Counted from the stretch's first letter, positions 1 through 7,490 are shown. The stretch: 16,044 bases of DNA from Bacteroides ovatus (GCA_030844565.1 JAUUNK010000106.1:1-16044); one strand, 5' to 3'. Numbers and translations are program-made. The notes: generated by a model not told the origin, from the sequence alone.

Positions 1-63
1 GGTAAGATTTAAAAGCCAATAAAGAAAGAAAACACAGGGTTTTGCAGGTGACCCAAAGAAACA

Positions 64-100
64 CTCTCAACTCTCAACTTATCCAAACTCTCCACTTATC
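64..100. repeat. Short tandem CTCTCAA repeat at the folB 3' end
   Basis: CTCTCAACTCTCAACTTATC is a near-perfect tandem of CTCTCAA, followed by the related AACTCTCCACTTATC. The ACTTATC unit appears twice, and the second copy contains the folB stop codon (96-98). It resembles short low-complexity repeats dispersed at Bacteroides gene ends. Bases 1-63 to its left show nothing recognisable. Confidence 0.45.
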
Positions 101-473
101 GTTCCCCTCGTACACAATTCATCTCAACCCCAGCTTCTTCTACATCTCCTCCCATAGGGGGGCAACGCTTGGATAAAGATATATTGATTTCTTCAATGCT
201 AGGGAAAACTTGAAATAACCGTTTCGTAATGCGATTGCAAGCATGTTCCAACAGTTTAGAAGGAATACTCATTTCTTCTTTTACGACTTCATAAGCTTCT
301 GCATAACTGATAGTCTTGATTATATCATCTGTTTCGCTTGCTTGGTAGATATCTGTCTTGATGCGGAGATTGATAATAAACTCATTTCCTACTATTGTTT
401 CTTGAGGTGCTACCCCGTGAAAAGCATATAAACGTATATTTTTTAGGTAAATATAGCTGGTATTCATCTTCAT
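96..473 (-). CDS. folB: Dihydroneopterin aldolase (FolB)
   Basis: Cytoplasmic folate-pathway enzyme that cleaves 7,8-dihydroneopterin to 6-hydroxymethyl-7,8-dihydropterin and glycolaldehyde. With the start at 473 the protein is 125 residues, the usual family size. The motif AFHGVAPQE (17-25) gives the pterin-site Glu25. SYAEAY supplies Tyr58, LLEH supplies Glu76, and SKRCPP supplies Lys102. By family knowledge these correspond to the S. aureus active-site residues E22, Y54, E74 and K100. The frame is open further upstream to an ATG at 524, but that codon lies upstream of the likely -7 box (494-501). ATG 473, or ATG 467 two codons later, therefore fits better. It stands alone on this strand and is divergent from the glycosyltransferase gene. 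The function call is firm; the exact Met is not. Confidence 0.93.
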   Translation of the reverse strand: MKMNTSYIYLKNIRLYAFHGVAPQETIVGNEFIINLRIKTDIYQASETDDIIKTISYAEAYEVVKEEMSIPSKLLEHACNRITKRLFQVFPSIEEINISLSKRCPPMGGDVEEAGVEMNCVRGER

Positions 474-493
474 CTTGTTACTATTTATGAAGG

Positions 494-525
494 TAAAGAT
501 ACTTGTTTTTATTTTTTTCACCAAA
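494..525 (-). promoter_or_regulatory. Bacteroides-type promoter of folB
   Basis: On the minus strand TTTG (522-525) is followed after 20 bp by TATCTTTA (494-501), which matches TAnnTTTG at all but the last base. Transcription would begin near 487, about 14 nt before ATG 473. It overlaps the promoter of the opposite gene. Confidence 0.6.
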
Positions 526-541
526 AAAAATCTTATCTTTG
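512..541 (+). promoter_or_regulatory. Bacteroides-type promoter of the glycosyltransferase gene
   Basis: TATCTTTG at 534-541 is a perfect -7 TAnnTTTG element. The -33 region is only a T-run (512-518) rather than TTTG. The predicted transcript starts near 548 and leaves a leader of about 12 nt before ATG 560. This rules out the in-frame ATG at 503. Confidence 0.6.
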
Positions 542-559
542 CATTCTAATTATATTTGT

Positions 560-1546
560 ATGAAACTGATAGACTTTATAAAGGGCGACTTAAACGATTT
601 AATTTATCGGGAATATCGTCTTAATAGAAAAGTTAGAAGACATTTGCTTCCTTATTATACAGAAGAGGCACCCCTGGCATGTAATAAAGAAAAGGTAATA
701 ATATTTATGGCTGATGGGCGTAAGCGCCACGGCGGATTGGCTGATCGTTTGCGGGGGATTATATCTACTTATAAATATTGTTTAGAACATCAGATTGATT
801 TTCGCATTCATTTTATCAGTCCTTTTCGGTTGGAGGAGTTATTAATTCCTAATAAATATTGTTGGAAAATTCAAGAGAATGAAATTTCCTATAATTCTTC
901 TAGTTCTCTTCCAGTATATATTAATTCTAACCTTCATTCAAGAAGAGACAAGGCTTTTCAGCGCAAGATGGCAGGAAAATATTTTGCTAAAAATTATAAG
1001 CAAATACATGTTTATACTAATATGTATTATGCTGATGATGAGTTTGGGGCTTTGTTTAATGAGCTTTTTCGTCCAGTTCCTGCTTTACAGGCTTGGGTAG
1101 ATGAAAATTTTCGTTTGATAGGCGAGAAATACATAGCTTTCTCCTTTCGTTTCATAGGTCTGTTAGGAGACTTTTGTGAGGGCAAAAATGCTTCTCTCAG
1201 TTTGGATAAAAGGGAAGAATTATGTGATAAATGTATTAATAAGGCTATTGAGTTACGTCGTCTACATCCTGAAGTAAGCAAATTCCTAGTAACTGCAGAT
1301 AGTGAATATTTTCTTCAAAAAATAGCAAAGCTTGATTTTGTGTATGTCTTACCTGGGAAGATAGAGCATATGGATAATATAACTCAGAATAATTTGGATG
1401 TTCACATGAAAACCTTTCTTGACTTTTTTATGTTGTCTAAATCACAAAAAGTATACTTATTGGTAACAGATAATATGTATAAAAGTGGTTTTGCCAGGCG
1501 TGCTTCCAAATTGAATGGAATCCCTTTCCAGGAAATTATTTTTTAG
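560..1546 (+). CDS. Putative fucosyltransferase-like (GT-B) glycosyltransferase
   Basis: A 328-residue protein with no signal peptide or membrane segment, so probably cytoplasmic. The start is ATG 560 because the perfect -7 box at 534-541 lies downstream of the earlier in-frame ATG at 503. Residues 57-67 read HGGLADRLRGI, resembling the glycine-rich acceptor/donor loop of NodZ, O-fucosyltransferase and GT11-type enzymes. FSFRFIGLLGDF (184-195) sits where those families have their second, arginine-containing motif (Arg187 here). The C-terminal KSGFARRASKLNG (308-320) resembles the 'SGFSxxAsxxgg' ending of the same fold. That is motif-level inference: substrate and sugar are unknown, and a non-enzymatic conserved Bacteroides protein cannot be excluded. 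Base composition is clearly more AT-rich than malQ or nrdJ, as is common for surface-glycan genes gained by transfer. Confidence 0.55.
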   Translation: MKLIDFIKGDLNDLIYREYRLNRKVRRHLLPYYTEEAPLACNKEKVIIFMADGRKRHGGLADRLRGIISTYKYCLEHQIDFRIHFISPFRLEELLIPNKYCWKIQENEISYNSSSSLPVYINSNLHSRRDKAFQRKMAGKYFAKNYKQIHVYTNMYYADDEFGALFNELFRPVPALQAWVDENFRLIGEKYIAFSFRFIGLLGDFCEGKNASLSLDKREELCDKCINKAIELRRLHPEVSKFLVTADSEYFLQKIAKLDFVYVLPGKIEHMDNITQNNLDVHMKTFLDFFMLSKSQKVYLLVTDNMYKSGFARRASKLNGIPFQEIIF

Positions 1547-1628
1547 ATATAGGCTTTACAATTTTACTTTTTAGCAGATAATAGAGAAAGTAGATAAATA
1601 TCTTATTTACTGCCTTTTCAATTCTTAT

Positions 1629-1661
1629 TTTGGTCTCTTTTACAATTTTTTATTATCTTTG
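1629..1661 (+). promoter_or_regulatory. Promoter of the LtaS-like gene
   Basis: TTTG at 1629-1632, a 21-bp spacer, then TATCTTTG at 1654-1661. Both elements match the Bacteroides consensus exactly. The predicted start is near 1668, giving a leader of about 30 nt to ATG 1700. The gene is thus transcribed independently of the glycosyltransferase 153 bp upstream. Confidence 0.72.
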
Positions 1662-1699
1662 CGTGATTTTATATACCAAGTATATCAACCAAAGATTGT

Positions 1700-3466
1700 A
1701 TGATTATGCGTAACACAAAACTATTACTATTCTTTATTTTATGTTTATTCCTAAAATTTATCCTTTTTGATTTAATATGGTGTTTGGATACTACTTTTAA
1801 ATCTTTTTCTTTTCTTGAAACTTATTTGAGTAAATTTATGCTGGCGTCTTTGTTGGCAATGCCGCTCGTTTTTATTCGTTCCCGATGGTATATTGTCATA
1901 ATCGGTACGTTAGTGGATATTTTGTTGATAGTTAATTTGATGTATTTCCGTACCTATTACACTGCTATTCCATGGGATAGTTATTTTTTGGCAGGAAATC
2001 TAGCGGATTTTACTTCGAGTGTTTTTGATTCTCTTCGTTGGGTGGATTTAGGTTTTCCTTTTCTCACTGTTCTTTATCTTTGGGTAATACGGAAACAATC
2101 CTTAGCTTGTTTGGCTAGTCAAAAGAAAAAAGTATGGCGTTTTCTATCTGTTTGTGTGTTGATACCTTTTTTGATTTTAGGGGGGATCGTATGGTTTCAA
2201 GGAGGATATAAGAAAGCGTATGAATCCCTTTTGATTCACAGCCAGACATGTGGCACCCCCATGTATACAGTTTTGGGTACCTTATATTATGAACATGTAC
2301 AAGATAAAAAAGAGTATACTCCGGAAGTTAAAGATGAAATTGAAGAATGGTTGCAAGCGCGACCGGAGCATAAACCATTGCCATTTAAAATAGAAGAACG
2401 AAATAATTGTGTTATTATTCTAGCAGAGTCGTTTGAAAGTTGGGTTCTTGAGCAAAAAGTGGAAGGGAAAGAGATTACTCCTTGTCTGAATAAGCTTCTG
2501 AAAGAAGAAGGCGTGTTATATGCCCCCTATGTGCAGACGCAGGCAAAAGGGGCGCGTTCAATAGATGCACAATTGTTGTTACATACCGGTTTATTGCCAT
2601 TAACTTTTGGAGCATATAGTGCTCGTTATCCTCATCATTATTATCCTAGCTTAGAGAAAGCATTTAAGGAGAAATATGAAGACGGGAAAGCATGTTGTTT
2701 TACGGTGGATAAGAAAGTAGTTTGGAACCAGGCTATTGTAGCTCAAGACTTTGGATATGATTTATTATTGGATAAGCCCTATTGGGTATTGGATGAAAAG
2801 ACCGGTCCGATGCATAAGCTGGGAGATGTTTCATTTCTGCGGCAGTGTGCTGAGAAAATGAAGACAGAAGAGATGGTTCCAATTGAGGGTCACACATTGA
2901 TACAGTGTGTGACCTATTCCGGACATGGTCCTTTCATTATACCGGATGAACTTAAACGTATATCTTTTAGCAAAGATGTTCCTAGGCGAATGAATGATTA
3001 CATGACAGTAGCCAATTATACGGACCGTGCTATAGGAGCTTTTATAGATTCATTGCGGATTCAAAAGAAATTTGAAAATACAATGATAGTTATTACAGGT
3101 GACCATGAAGGATTAGCAAGTGACAGAGCACAGCTTTGCAGTTCTCCGGCAGGAAAAGGTGTTGTTTCTCCAGGACAGTTTACGCCTTTTATTGTGATAA
3201 ATTCTCCTGTAACTTTTCGTTATGAAAAAGTAATGGGACAGATGGATATGTATCCTACTTTACTAAATCTTCTAGGACTGGATAATTATTTTTGGACGGG
3301 TTTGGGACAGAGTATATTAGACCCGGAAAAGAAAGGTTTTGCTATTTCTCCTCTTCTTGAAGTAATTGGCGATACCACCGGTGTGTCTGTTCCAGAGGTA
3401 GAATATGCTCAAAAAGCATGGGAGATATCTAACTTGATTTTAACTCACGATTATTTTGCCCGTTGA
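1700..3466 (+). CDS. LtaS/OpgB-like membrane sulfatase-fold phosphotransferase
   Basis: A 588-residue inner-membrane protein of the alkaline phosphatase/sulfatase superfamily. The N-terminus has about five hydrophobic helices (roughly 7-29, 43-60, 62-82, 118-131, 147-167). A linker and an extracytoplasmic catalytic domain (about 235-530) follow. Metal-site features are in the expected order: Glu243 in ILAESFES, a nucleophile region GARSIDAQ (284-291), His409 in YSGHGPF, and Asp468-His469 in ITGDHEG. In LtaS the nucleophile is Thr; here the best-aligned residue is Ser287. Family knowledge suggests transfer of phosphoglycerol or phosphoethanolamine from a phospholipid head group onto a surface or periplasmic glycan. 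The acceptor is unknown. A sulfatase or phosphodiesterase is less likely given the membrane topology. ATG 1706 is a possible alternative start. The gene's end overlaps the convergent acyltransferase by 38 bp. Confidence 0.82.
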   Translation: MIMRNTKLLLFFILCLFLKFILFDLIWCLDTTFKSFSFLETYLSKFMLASLLAMPLVFIRSRWYIVIIGTLVDILLIVNLMYFRTYYTAIPWDSYFLAGNLADFTSSVFDSLRWVDLGFPFLTVLYLWVIRKQSLACLASQKKKVWRFLSVCVLIPFLILGGIVWFQGGYKKAYESLLIHSQTCGTPMYTVLGTLYYEHVQDKKEYTPEVKDEIEEWLQARPEHKPLPFKIEERNNCVIILAESFESWVLEQKVEGKEITPCLNKLLKEEGVLYAPYVQTQAKGARSIDAQLLLHTGLLPLTFGAYSARYPHHYYPSLEKAFKEKYEDGKACCFTVDKKVVWNQAIVAQDFGYDLLLDKPYWVLDEKTGPMHKLGDVSFLRQCAEKMKTEEMVPIEGHTLIQCVTYSGHGPFIIPDELKRISFSKDVPRRMNDYMTVANYTDRAIGAFIDSLRIQKKFENTMIVITGDHEGLASDRAQLCSSPAGKGVVSPGQFTPFIVINSPVTFRYEKVMGQMDMYPTLLNLLGLDNYFWTGLGQSILDPEKKGFAISPLLEVIGDTTGVSVPEVEYAQKAWEISNLILTHDYFAR

Positions 3467-4472
3467 TTTTGAGTAGGTCTTTTTGTGCAACTACTTCCGG
3501 AATAACTTTTAGAAAGAAGGGAGTAGCTGCGATACAAGCAATTAAAGTAAGAAGTAGTAGTGTAACGGCAAGCAACCAGTCATTATGAATGTAACGGGAT
3601 GCCAAAGGGCCTATGAAGTGTAATATCGGTCCATGAATGCCCAATGTGATAACAGAGTAACGTCCTAAGTAAGAGATTACAGGGAACTTTTTTACTTTTT
3701 TACAGAGCAACATAATCATAAAGATACCTGCGAATGCAGCAATATAAAATTGGAAGATGTTCCCGGGATAGAAGTTAGTACGCATTCCTGGAGTAGTGGC
3801 TGTGAAGTACATAACTATTAATGCTATTAATATAACTGCTGGGACCAGTTTATCAAAGCGGTGATTGGGATGAAGAAAAAAGTTATAACGTCGTATCCAG
3901 AATCCAGCTACGTAAAAAGGCAAAGCAGTCATTGCTACATCCCAATAAAGAGGAAGTTCAACGCGATACTTTCCCAATACAAATCCAATAATTCCTATGA
4001 AAAAGGTTAATGCGAACATCCATTTTAAGTGCTTCTCACGCATAAAGTGGAGAATATAAAATAGGATATTACAATTAAAGAGAGCTATGAGAAACCAAAT
4101 AGGAGGATTAAACCGGAGTAAGGAGTGCCCTTGGAACACGAGAAGCAGTTCACTCCAACGGACTGGTAATCGGAAAAGTCCTGGTAAAAGTTTTGAGGCG
4201 ATGTACATTAACAAAAACGAAACCATGTAGAAAAAGACAAAGGGTATGAGTAGCTTATTAACCTTCCGGATGAAAAAGCCCAATAAACCTTCATAAGATT
4301 TAAAGAAGATACCAGAAATGAAAAAATAAAGTGGCATTCTGAAGCAGGCAATTAAAGAATTGCTGTCCAGTTTTTCGAATGCCCCTCCAATGTGTGCCAT
4401 TACTACTAAAATGATGCAGACACCTTTGGTTAAATCTACAAAATCTATACGTTTATTATTGCCGTCTTCCAT
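3429..4472 (-). CDS. Acyltransferase-3 family membrane protein
   Basis: A 347-residue, very hydrophobic protein with about ten membrane helices, matching the acyltransferase_3 family (OafA, NolL and OpgC relatives). The diagnostic start KRIDFVDLTKGVCIILVVMAHI carries the conserved Asp and His27. RMPLYFFISGIFF (45-57) and PPIWFLIALFNCN (123-135) are further family signatures, and ISYLGRYSVITLGIHGP lies near residues 266-282. The enzymes usually move acetyl or succinyl groups across the inner membrane onto glycans. The start is ATG 4472, not the in-frame ATG at 4541, because a perfect -7 box lies between them (4500-4507). Its last codons overlap the end of the convergent LtaS-like gene, and no terminator is visible there. 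Substrate and acyl donor cannot be told from the sequence. Confidence 0.82.
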   Translation of the reverse strand: MEDGNNKRIDFVDLTKGVCIILVVMAHIGGAFEKLDSNSLIACFRMPLYFFISGIFFKSYEGLLGFFIRKVNKLLIPFVFFYMVSFLLMYIASKLLPGLFRLPVRWSELLLVFQGHSLLRFNPPIWFLIALFNCNILFYILHFMREKHLKWMFALTFFIGIIGFVLGKYRVELPLYWDVAMTALPFYVAGFWIRRYNFFLHPNHRFDKLVPAVILIALIVMYFTATTPGMRTNFYPGNIFQFYIAAFAGIFMIMLLCKKVKKFPVISYLGRYSVITLGIHGPILHFIGPLASRYIHNDWLLAVTLLLLTLIACIAATPFFLKVIPEVVAQKDLLKINGQNNRELKSS

Positions 4473-4499
4473 GCTTGGTTTGTTTGCCAATTTCACAGT

Positions 4500-4532
4500 C
4501 AAAGATACGTCATATATTTGGATTAAGACAAG
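4500..4532 (-). promoter_or_regulatory. Promoter of the acyltransferase gene
   Basis: On the minus strand TATCTTTG (4500-4507) is a perfect -7 element. CTTG lies 21 bp upstream (4529-4532), one base off TTTG. The transcript would start near 4493, about 20 nt before ATG 4472. Confidence 0.62.
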
Positions 4533-4560
4533 AAAAAACAAGAATATAAATTTCTATAAA

Positions 4561-4604
4561 TAAAAAACAATGCCCCTTTCTGGCATAAAAGTCCGAAAGA
4601 GGCA
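4561..4604 (-). terminator. Rho-independent terminator after malQ
   Basis: On the minus strand a ten-base stem (4595-4604 with 4571-4580, one internal mismatch) encloses a 14-nt loop. It is followed by TTGTTTTTTA. It begins 21 bp past the malQ stop and insulates the acyltransferase promoter from malQ transcription. Confidence 0.75.
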
Positions 4605-4625
4605 ATTGAAAAAGAATTTCTTCTT

Positions 4626-7328
4626 TTATTTTTCCGGGTTTCGTCCGGATAGATTAATCAACCTAATAATTTTTTCATTTAAGTCTTCTGCTTTTATCAG
4701 TTGTTCCAGTGTCAAATGCATTCTGTATCTCCAGTAGTGACGTGGGTTGGCAGGGATGTTTATTCGCTCTTCCTGCGCATTTTGATTACGCCATTTTCCG
4801 TCAATAGAGAGCCAATCTTGCAAAGATAATATACATAAGATAGAATTGCTGTTCAAGTGATTGCGTACTACTTCCTCGCATAGCTCAGGAGTAGCTACTG
4901 ATGGAGCAGCTCCATAATGTCCTAACATACTATTGTAGTAACGTTGTGTTTGTTGATAATCTTCTTCCCACCAGCCACGCAATGTAGACATGTCGTGGGT
5001 AGAGATGGTACAAACAGAACGATAGGGGTATTCATTGAGATGTCCGAATTCATAAGAGGGATTTTTAGGCATCCTTTGAATTTCGAGGCTTAGAATGCGT
5101 AATTCGTTCATTACCCATGCAACGCAATCAGGTATCATTCCTAAATCTTCGCCACACACAAGCATACGTGTCGACTGAGTAAGCTGCGGAAGCTTCTTCA
5201 TGGCTTGCTGCTGCCAGAATTCATTGTGGCGATGATAGTAATATTGGTCGTAAAGACGGTTGAAAGCATCCTTTTCCCAATCATTTAGAGAACGATAGAT
5301 GAAATCGTGTTGTACTCCGATACGTGGATGATATTTATCGGGGTTTTTAGTATCGCGTACAAAGAGTACGTCACTGATTAGTGCATATAGTCCGTCGCGA
5401 ATCCATATACTATCCTCATCCGCTTTTCCTTCAAAAAATGCTTCTACCTTACGTTGAGTATTAAACTCAGGTCGCATACGATATATTTCCCATTTATCTG
5501 TGGATTCGATAAAATTCTGTTTCACATATTCTGTGTGTGGACCGAATATCTGCCCTAAAAAGTATTCATGGATGTAAGGTTCAAGATATTCTTCTCTGAA
5601 TGGAAGACCGTAACTTTCTATTTCTTCCCGGCTCATAGGTAAAGAAGGAACAAATTGTCCTAATAAACCATGAACGGCATTCATCGGAATTTCCCAAATA
5701 CGGAAAAATCCCAGAATATGGTCAATTCGGTAAGCGTCAAAGTACTCGGACATCTTCTGAAAGCGCTTCATCCACCATTTATATCCATCTTTTTCCATTA
5801 CTTCCCAATTATAAGTAGGGAATCCCCAGTTTTGTCCGTTTACAGAAAAATCATCGGGTGGAGCTCCGGCTTGTCCGCTTAGATTAAAGTAATAGGGTTC
5901 CGTCCATGCTTCTACACTGTTGCGGCTGATACCGATAGGAATATCTCCCTTCAGCACTACACCATGTTCACGTGCATAAGTGGTAGCTGCAAGTAGTTGC
6001 AGATGGAGGTTGAATTGAATATAATAGTAGATGGCAATATGCCGATAATCAGCTGAATCGGGGCGGCACATGCGTTCTATTTCTTCTGGTTGGTAGATAT
6101 TATATTTGGGCCATTGACGGAAGTTAGGTGTTTTATATGCATCTCGCAAGTAGCTAAAGACAGCATAAGGTTGCAACCACTCCTTGTTTTTATCGAAAAA
6201 TGCTTTAAAGGCTTCCGATGCTAATACCTTTTCTCCTTCCTGTTCAAAGATGAGGCGGAAATATTCCCACTTTGTGTTATTCACTGCCTCATAGTCGATA
6301 GTGGATAACTTATTTAGTTCTTTTTGCTTCTGGTTGAATGTAGCAACAACCTCTTTATCTTTTAGTTTCCCTAATTGCCCTAAGTCGACGTACATGGGGT
6401 GGAAGGCGTAAATAGAGATACTGTTATAAGGATAGGAATCTGTCCACGTATGAGTCATCGTAGTGTCGTTGATGGGTAAGATCTGCACCACTTTTTGTTG
6501 GGTGTTCACTGCCCAGTCTATCATTCGTTTCAAATCGCCAAAATCTCCTACACCGAAACTTTTTTCTGATCTTAAAGAGAAAACTGGTACAGCTACTCCC
6601 GCACCTTTCCATGTGGGAATATCAAAATAAACGTAACGGTCAGAAAGAATGAAAGTCTCATTTGCATGGAGCTGTGGATCTGCCATGTAGCGGTTAGGAT
6701 TGTTTTCCCACGCTTCTGCCTTGTTTTCTTTTTTATTATAAAGAACAAATTTATATTCCACTGGGAATTTTAATTTGGAAGCATCCAGTTCTATTTGCCA
6801 TTCTGGGAAATTAGCATCACTCATAAAAAGGGCTTTATCCGGATTCCAGTCTCCTAGAGCCTTTTGGTTTCCGCAAATAGCTAAACAATAGTTATCATTG
6901 ATACGGGGAGCATAGGCTTTTATCCGGATTCCTTTCTTATAGCTTTGGGGAATAGCATTTCTTTCTTTATGAGCTAATAAGGATTCGGTAAAAGCTGAAC
7001 TATAAAAGTATTGTTGTTCCGGTAAATTCTTCCAGCTATCATAAATATGATATTTTTGGTTAGGGTTACCGTTTAGAGAAAGGCAACGTGGAAAACTATT
7101 CCATTCCTTGCGTACGATTTTTCCATCCTGCCAAATGAGATAACTATAATTTAATGGGGTATCTTCTGGGAGTTGGATTTCTTGTTCTACGGTCCAATGA
7201 ATACCATCTATCGTTTGAAGAGGTATTGCCTTTTCGTCACTTCCGCTACCCAATTCAGGTATCGAGCCAGTCATTCTAACTTCTTCTCCCCAATTGGTGC
7301 GGTATTCGATGTTAAATGATACTATCAT
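4626..7328 (-). CDS. malQ: 4-alpha-glucanotransferase, DPE2-type (two CBM20 + GH77)
   Basis: A 900-residue cytoplasmic amylomaltase that disproportionates malto-oligosaccharides by moving glucan segments between acceptors and releasing glucose. Two N-terminal CBM20-like starch-binding modules (about 1-100 and 130-235) precede a GH77 catalytic domain (about 240-870). Catalytic residues are readable: nucleophile Asp536 in AYRIDHILGFF, acid/base Glu727 in VCGEDLG, and Asp779 in STHDMSTLRGWW. The substrate-loop motif PPDDFSVNGQNWGFPTYNW is at 490-508. The Asp536 to Glu727 distance is 191 residues, against about 47 in E. coli or Thermus MalQ. This reveals the roughly 145-residue catalytic-domain insertion typical of plant DPE2 and its bacterial relatives. 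There is no signal peptide. The gene is monocistronic, with its own terminator and an upstream palindrome-rich region. Confidence 0.96.
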   Translation of the reverse strand: MIVSFNIEYRTNWGEEVRMTGSIPELGSGSDEKAIPLQTIDGIHWTVEQEIQLPEDTPLNYSYLIWQDGKIVRKEWNSFPRCLSLNGNPNQKYHIYDSWKNLPEQQYFYSSAFTESLLAHKERNAIPQSYKKGIRIKAYAPRINDNYCLAICGNQKALGDWNPDKALFMSDANFPEWQIELDASKLKFPVEYKFVLYNKKENKAEAWENNPNRYMADPQLHANETFILSDRYVYFDIPTWKGAGVAVPVFSLRSEKSFGVGDFGDLKRMIDWAVNTQQKVVQILPINDTTMTHTWTDSYPYNSISIYAFHPMYVDLGQLGKLKDKEVVATFNQKQKELNKLSTIDYEAVNNTKWEYFRLIFEQEGEKVLASEAFKAFFDKNKEWLQPYAVFSYLRDAYKTPNFRQWPKYNIYQPEEIERMCRPDSADYRHIAIYYYIQFNLHLQLLAATTYAREHGVVLKGDIPIGISRNSVEAWTEPYYFNLSGQAGAPPDDFSVNGQNWGFPTYNWEVMEKDGYKWWMKRFQKMSEYFDAYRIDHILGFFRIWEIPMNAVHGLLGQFVPSLPMSREEIESYGLPFREEYLEPYIHEYFLGQIFGPHTEYVKQNFIESTDKWEIYRMRPEFNTQRKVEAFFEGKADEDSIWIRDGLYALISDVLFVRDTKNPDKYHPRIGVQHDFIYRSLNDWEKDAFNRLYDQYYYHRHNEFWQQQAMKKLPQLTQSTRMLVCGEDLGMIPDCVAWVMNELRILSLEIQRMPKNPSYEFGHLNEYPYRSVCTISTHDMSTLRGWWEEDYQQTQRYYNSMLGHYGAAPSVATPELCEEVVRNHLNSNSILCILSLQDWLSIDGKWRNQNAQEERINIPANPRHYWRYRMHLTLEQLIKAEDLNEKIIRLINLSGRNPEK

Positions 7329-7363
7329 ATATATTAGATTTTGATTATAGACTAATGATGTTG

Positions 7364-7394
7364 CAAGTATAAGACATTCTTTTTATATATCATA
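7364..7394 (-). promoter_or_regulatory. Likely malQ promoter
   Basis: On the minus strand TATACTTG (7364-7371; 7 of 8 to TAnnTTTG if N is ignored) lies 19 bp after TATG (7391-7394; 3 of 4 to TTTG). Transcription would start near 7357, leaving a leader of about 29 nt. The match is weaker than other promoters here, as would suit a regulated gene. Confidence 0.45.
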
Positions 7395-7403
7395 GATTAA
7401 TCT
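7394..7403. promoter_or_regulatory. Perfect palindrome AGATTAATCT at the malQ -33 region
   Basis: The ten-base sequence is its own reverse complement and abuts the proposed -33 element of malQ. It could be an operator half-site pair or chance in AT-rich DNA. Confidence 0.25.
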
Positions 7404-7427
7404 GTTCGGACTAAAATAAAATACTAT

Positions 7428-7439
7428 GCAAACGTTTGT
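7428..7439. promoter_or_regulatory. LacI-family-like operator GCAAACGTTTGT upstream of malQ
   Basis: The core CAAACGTTTG (7429-7438) is a perfect ten-base palindrome with the central CG that is typical of LacI/GalR-family operators such as those of MalR and CcpA. It is centred about 76 bp upstream of the predicted malQ start, a position more typical of activation than blockage. No regulator gene lies in the window, so the assignment is inference. Confidence 0.4.
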
Positions 7440-7454
7440 GCTGGTGTGCACCAT

Positions 7455-7490
7455 TAAAAATCAAAAGGAGTCATCATCCTGACTCCTTTT
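7455..7490 (-). terminator. Rho-independent terminator after nrdJ
   Basis: A perfect 11-bp stem, AAAAGGAGTCA (7463-7473) with TGACTCCTTTT (7480-7490), encloses a six-base loop. Read on the minus strand it is followed by GATTTTTAATGG. It sits 35 bp past the nrdJ stop and separates nrdJ from malQ regulation. Confidence 0.85.

Noticed and set aside
37..54. GGGT/ACCC hairpin followed by a T-rich stretch on the minus strand, a possible folB terminator.
   Set aside because: The stem is only four base pairs with a ten-base loop and an interrupted T-tract; too weak to call.
551..558. TATATTTG directly before the glycosyltransferase ATG looks like a second perfect -7 box.
   Set aside because: It would start transcription inside the gene after ATG 560, so the box at 534-541 is preferred.
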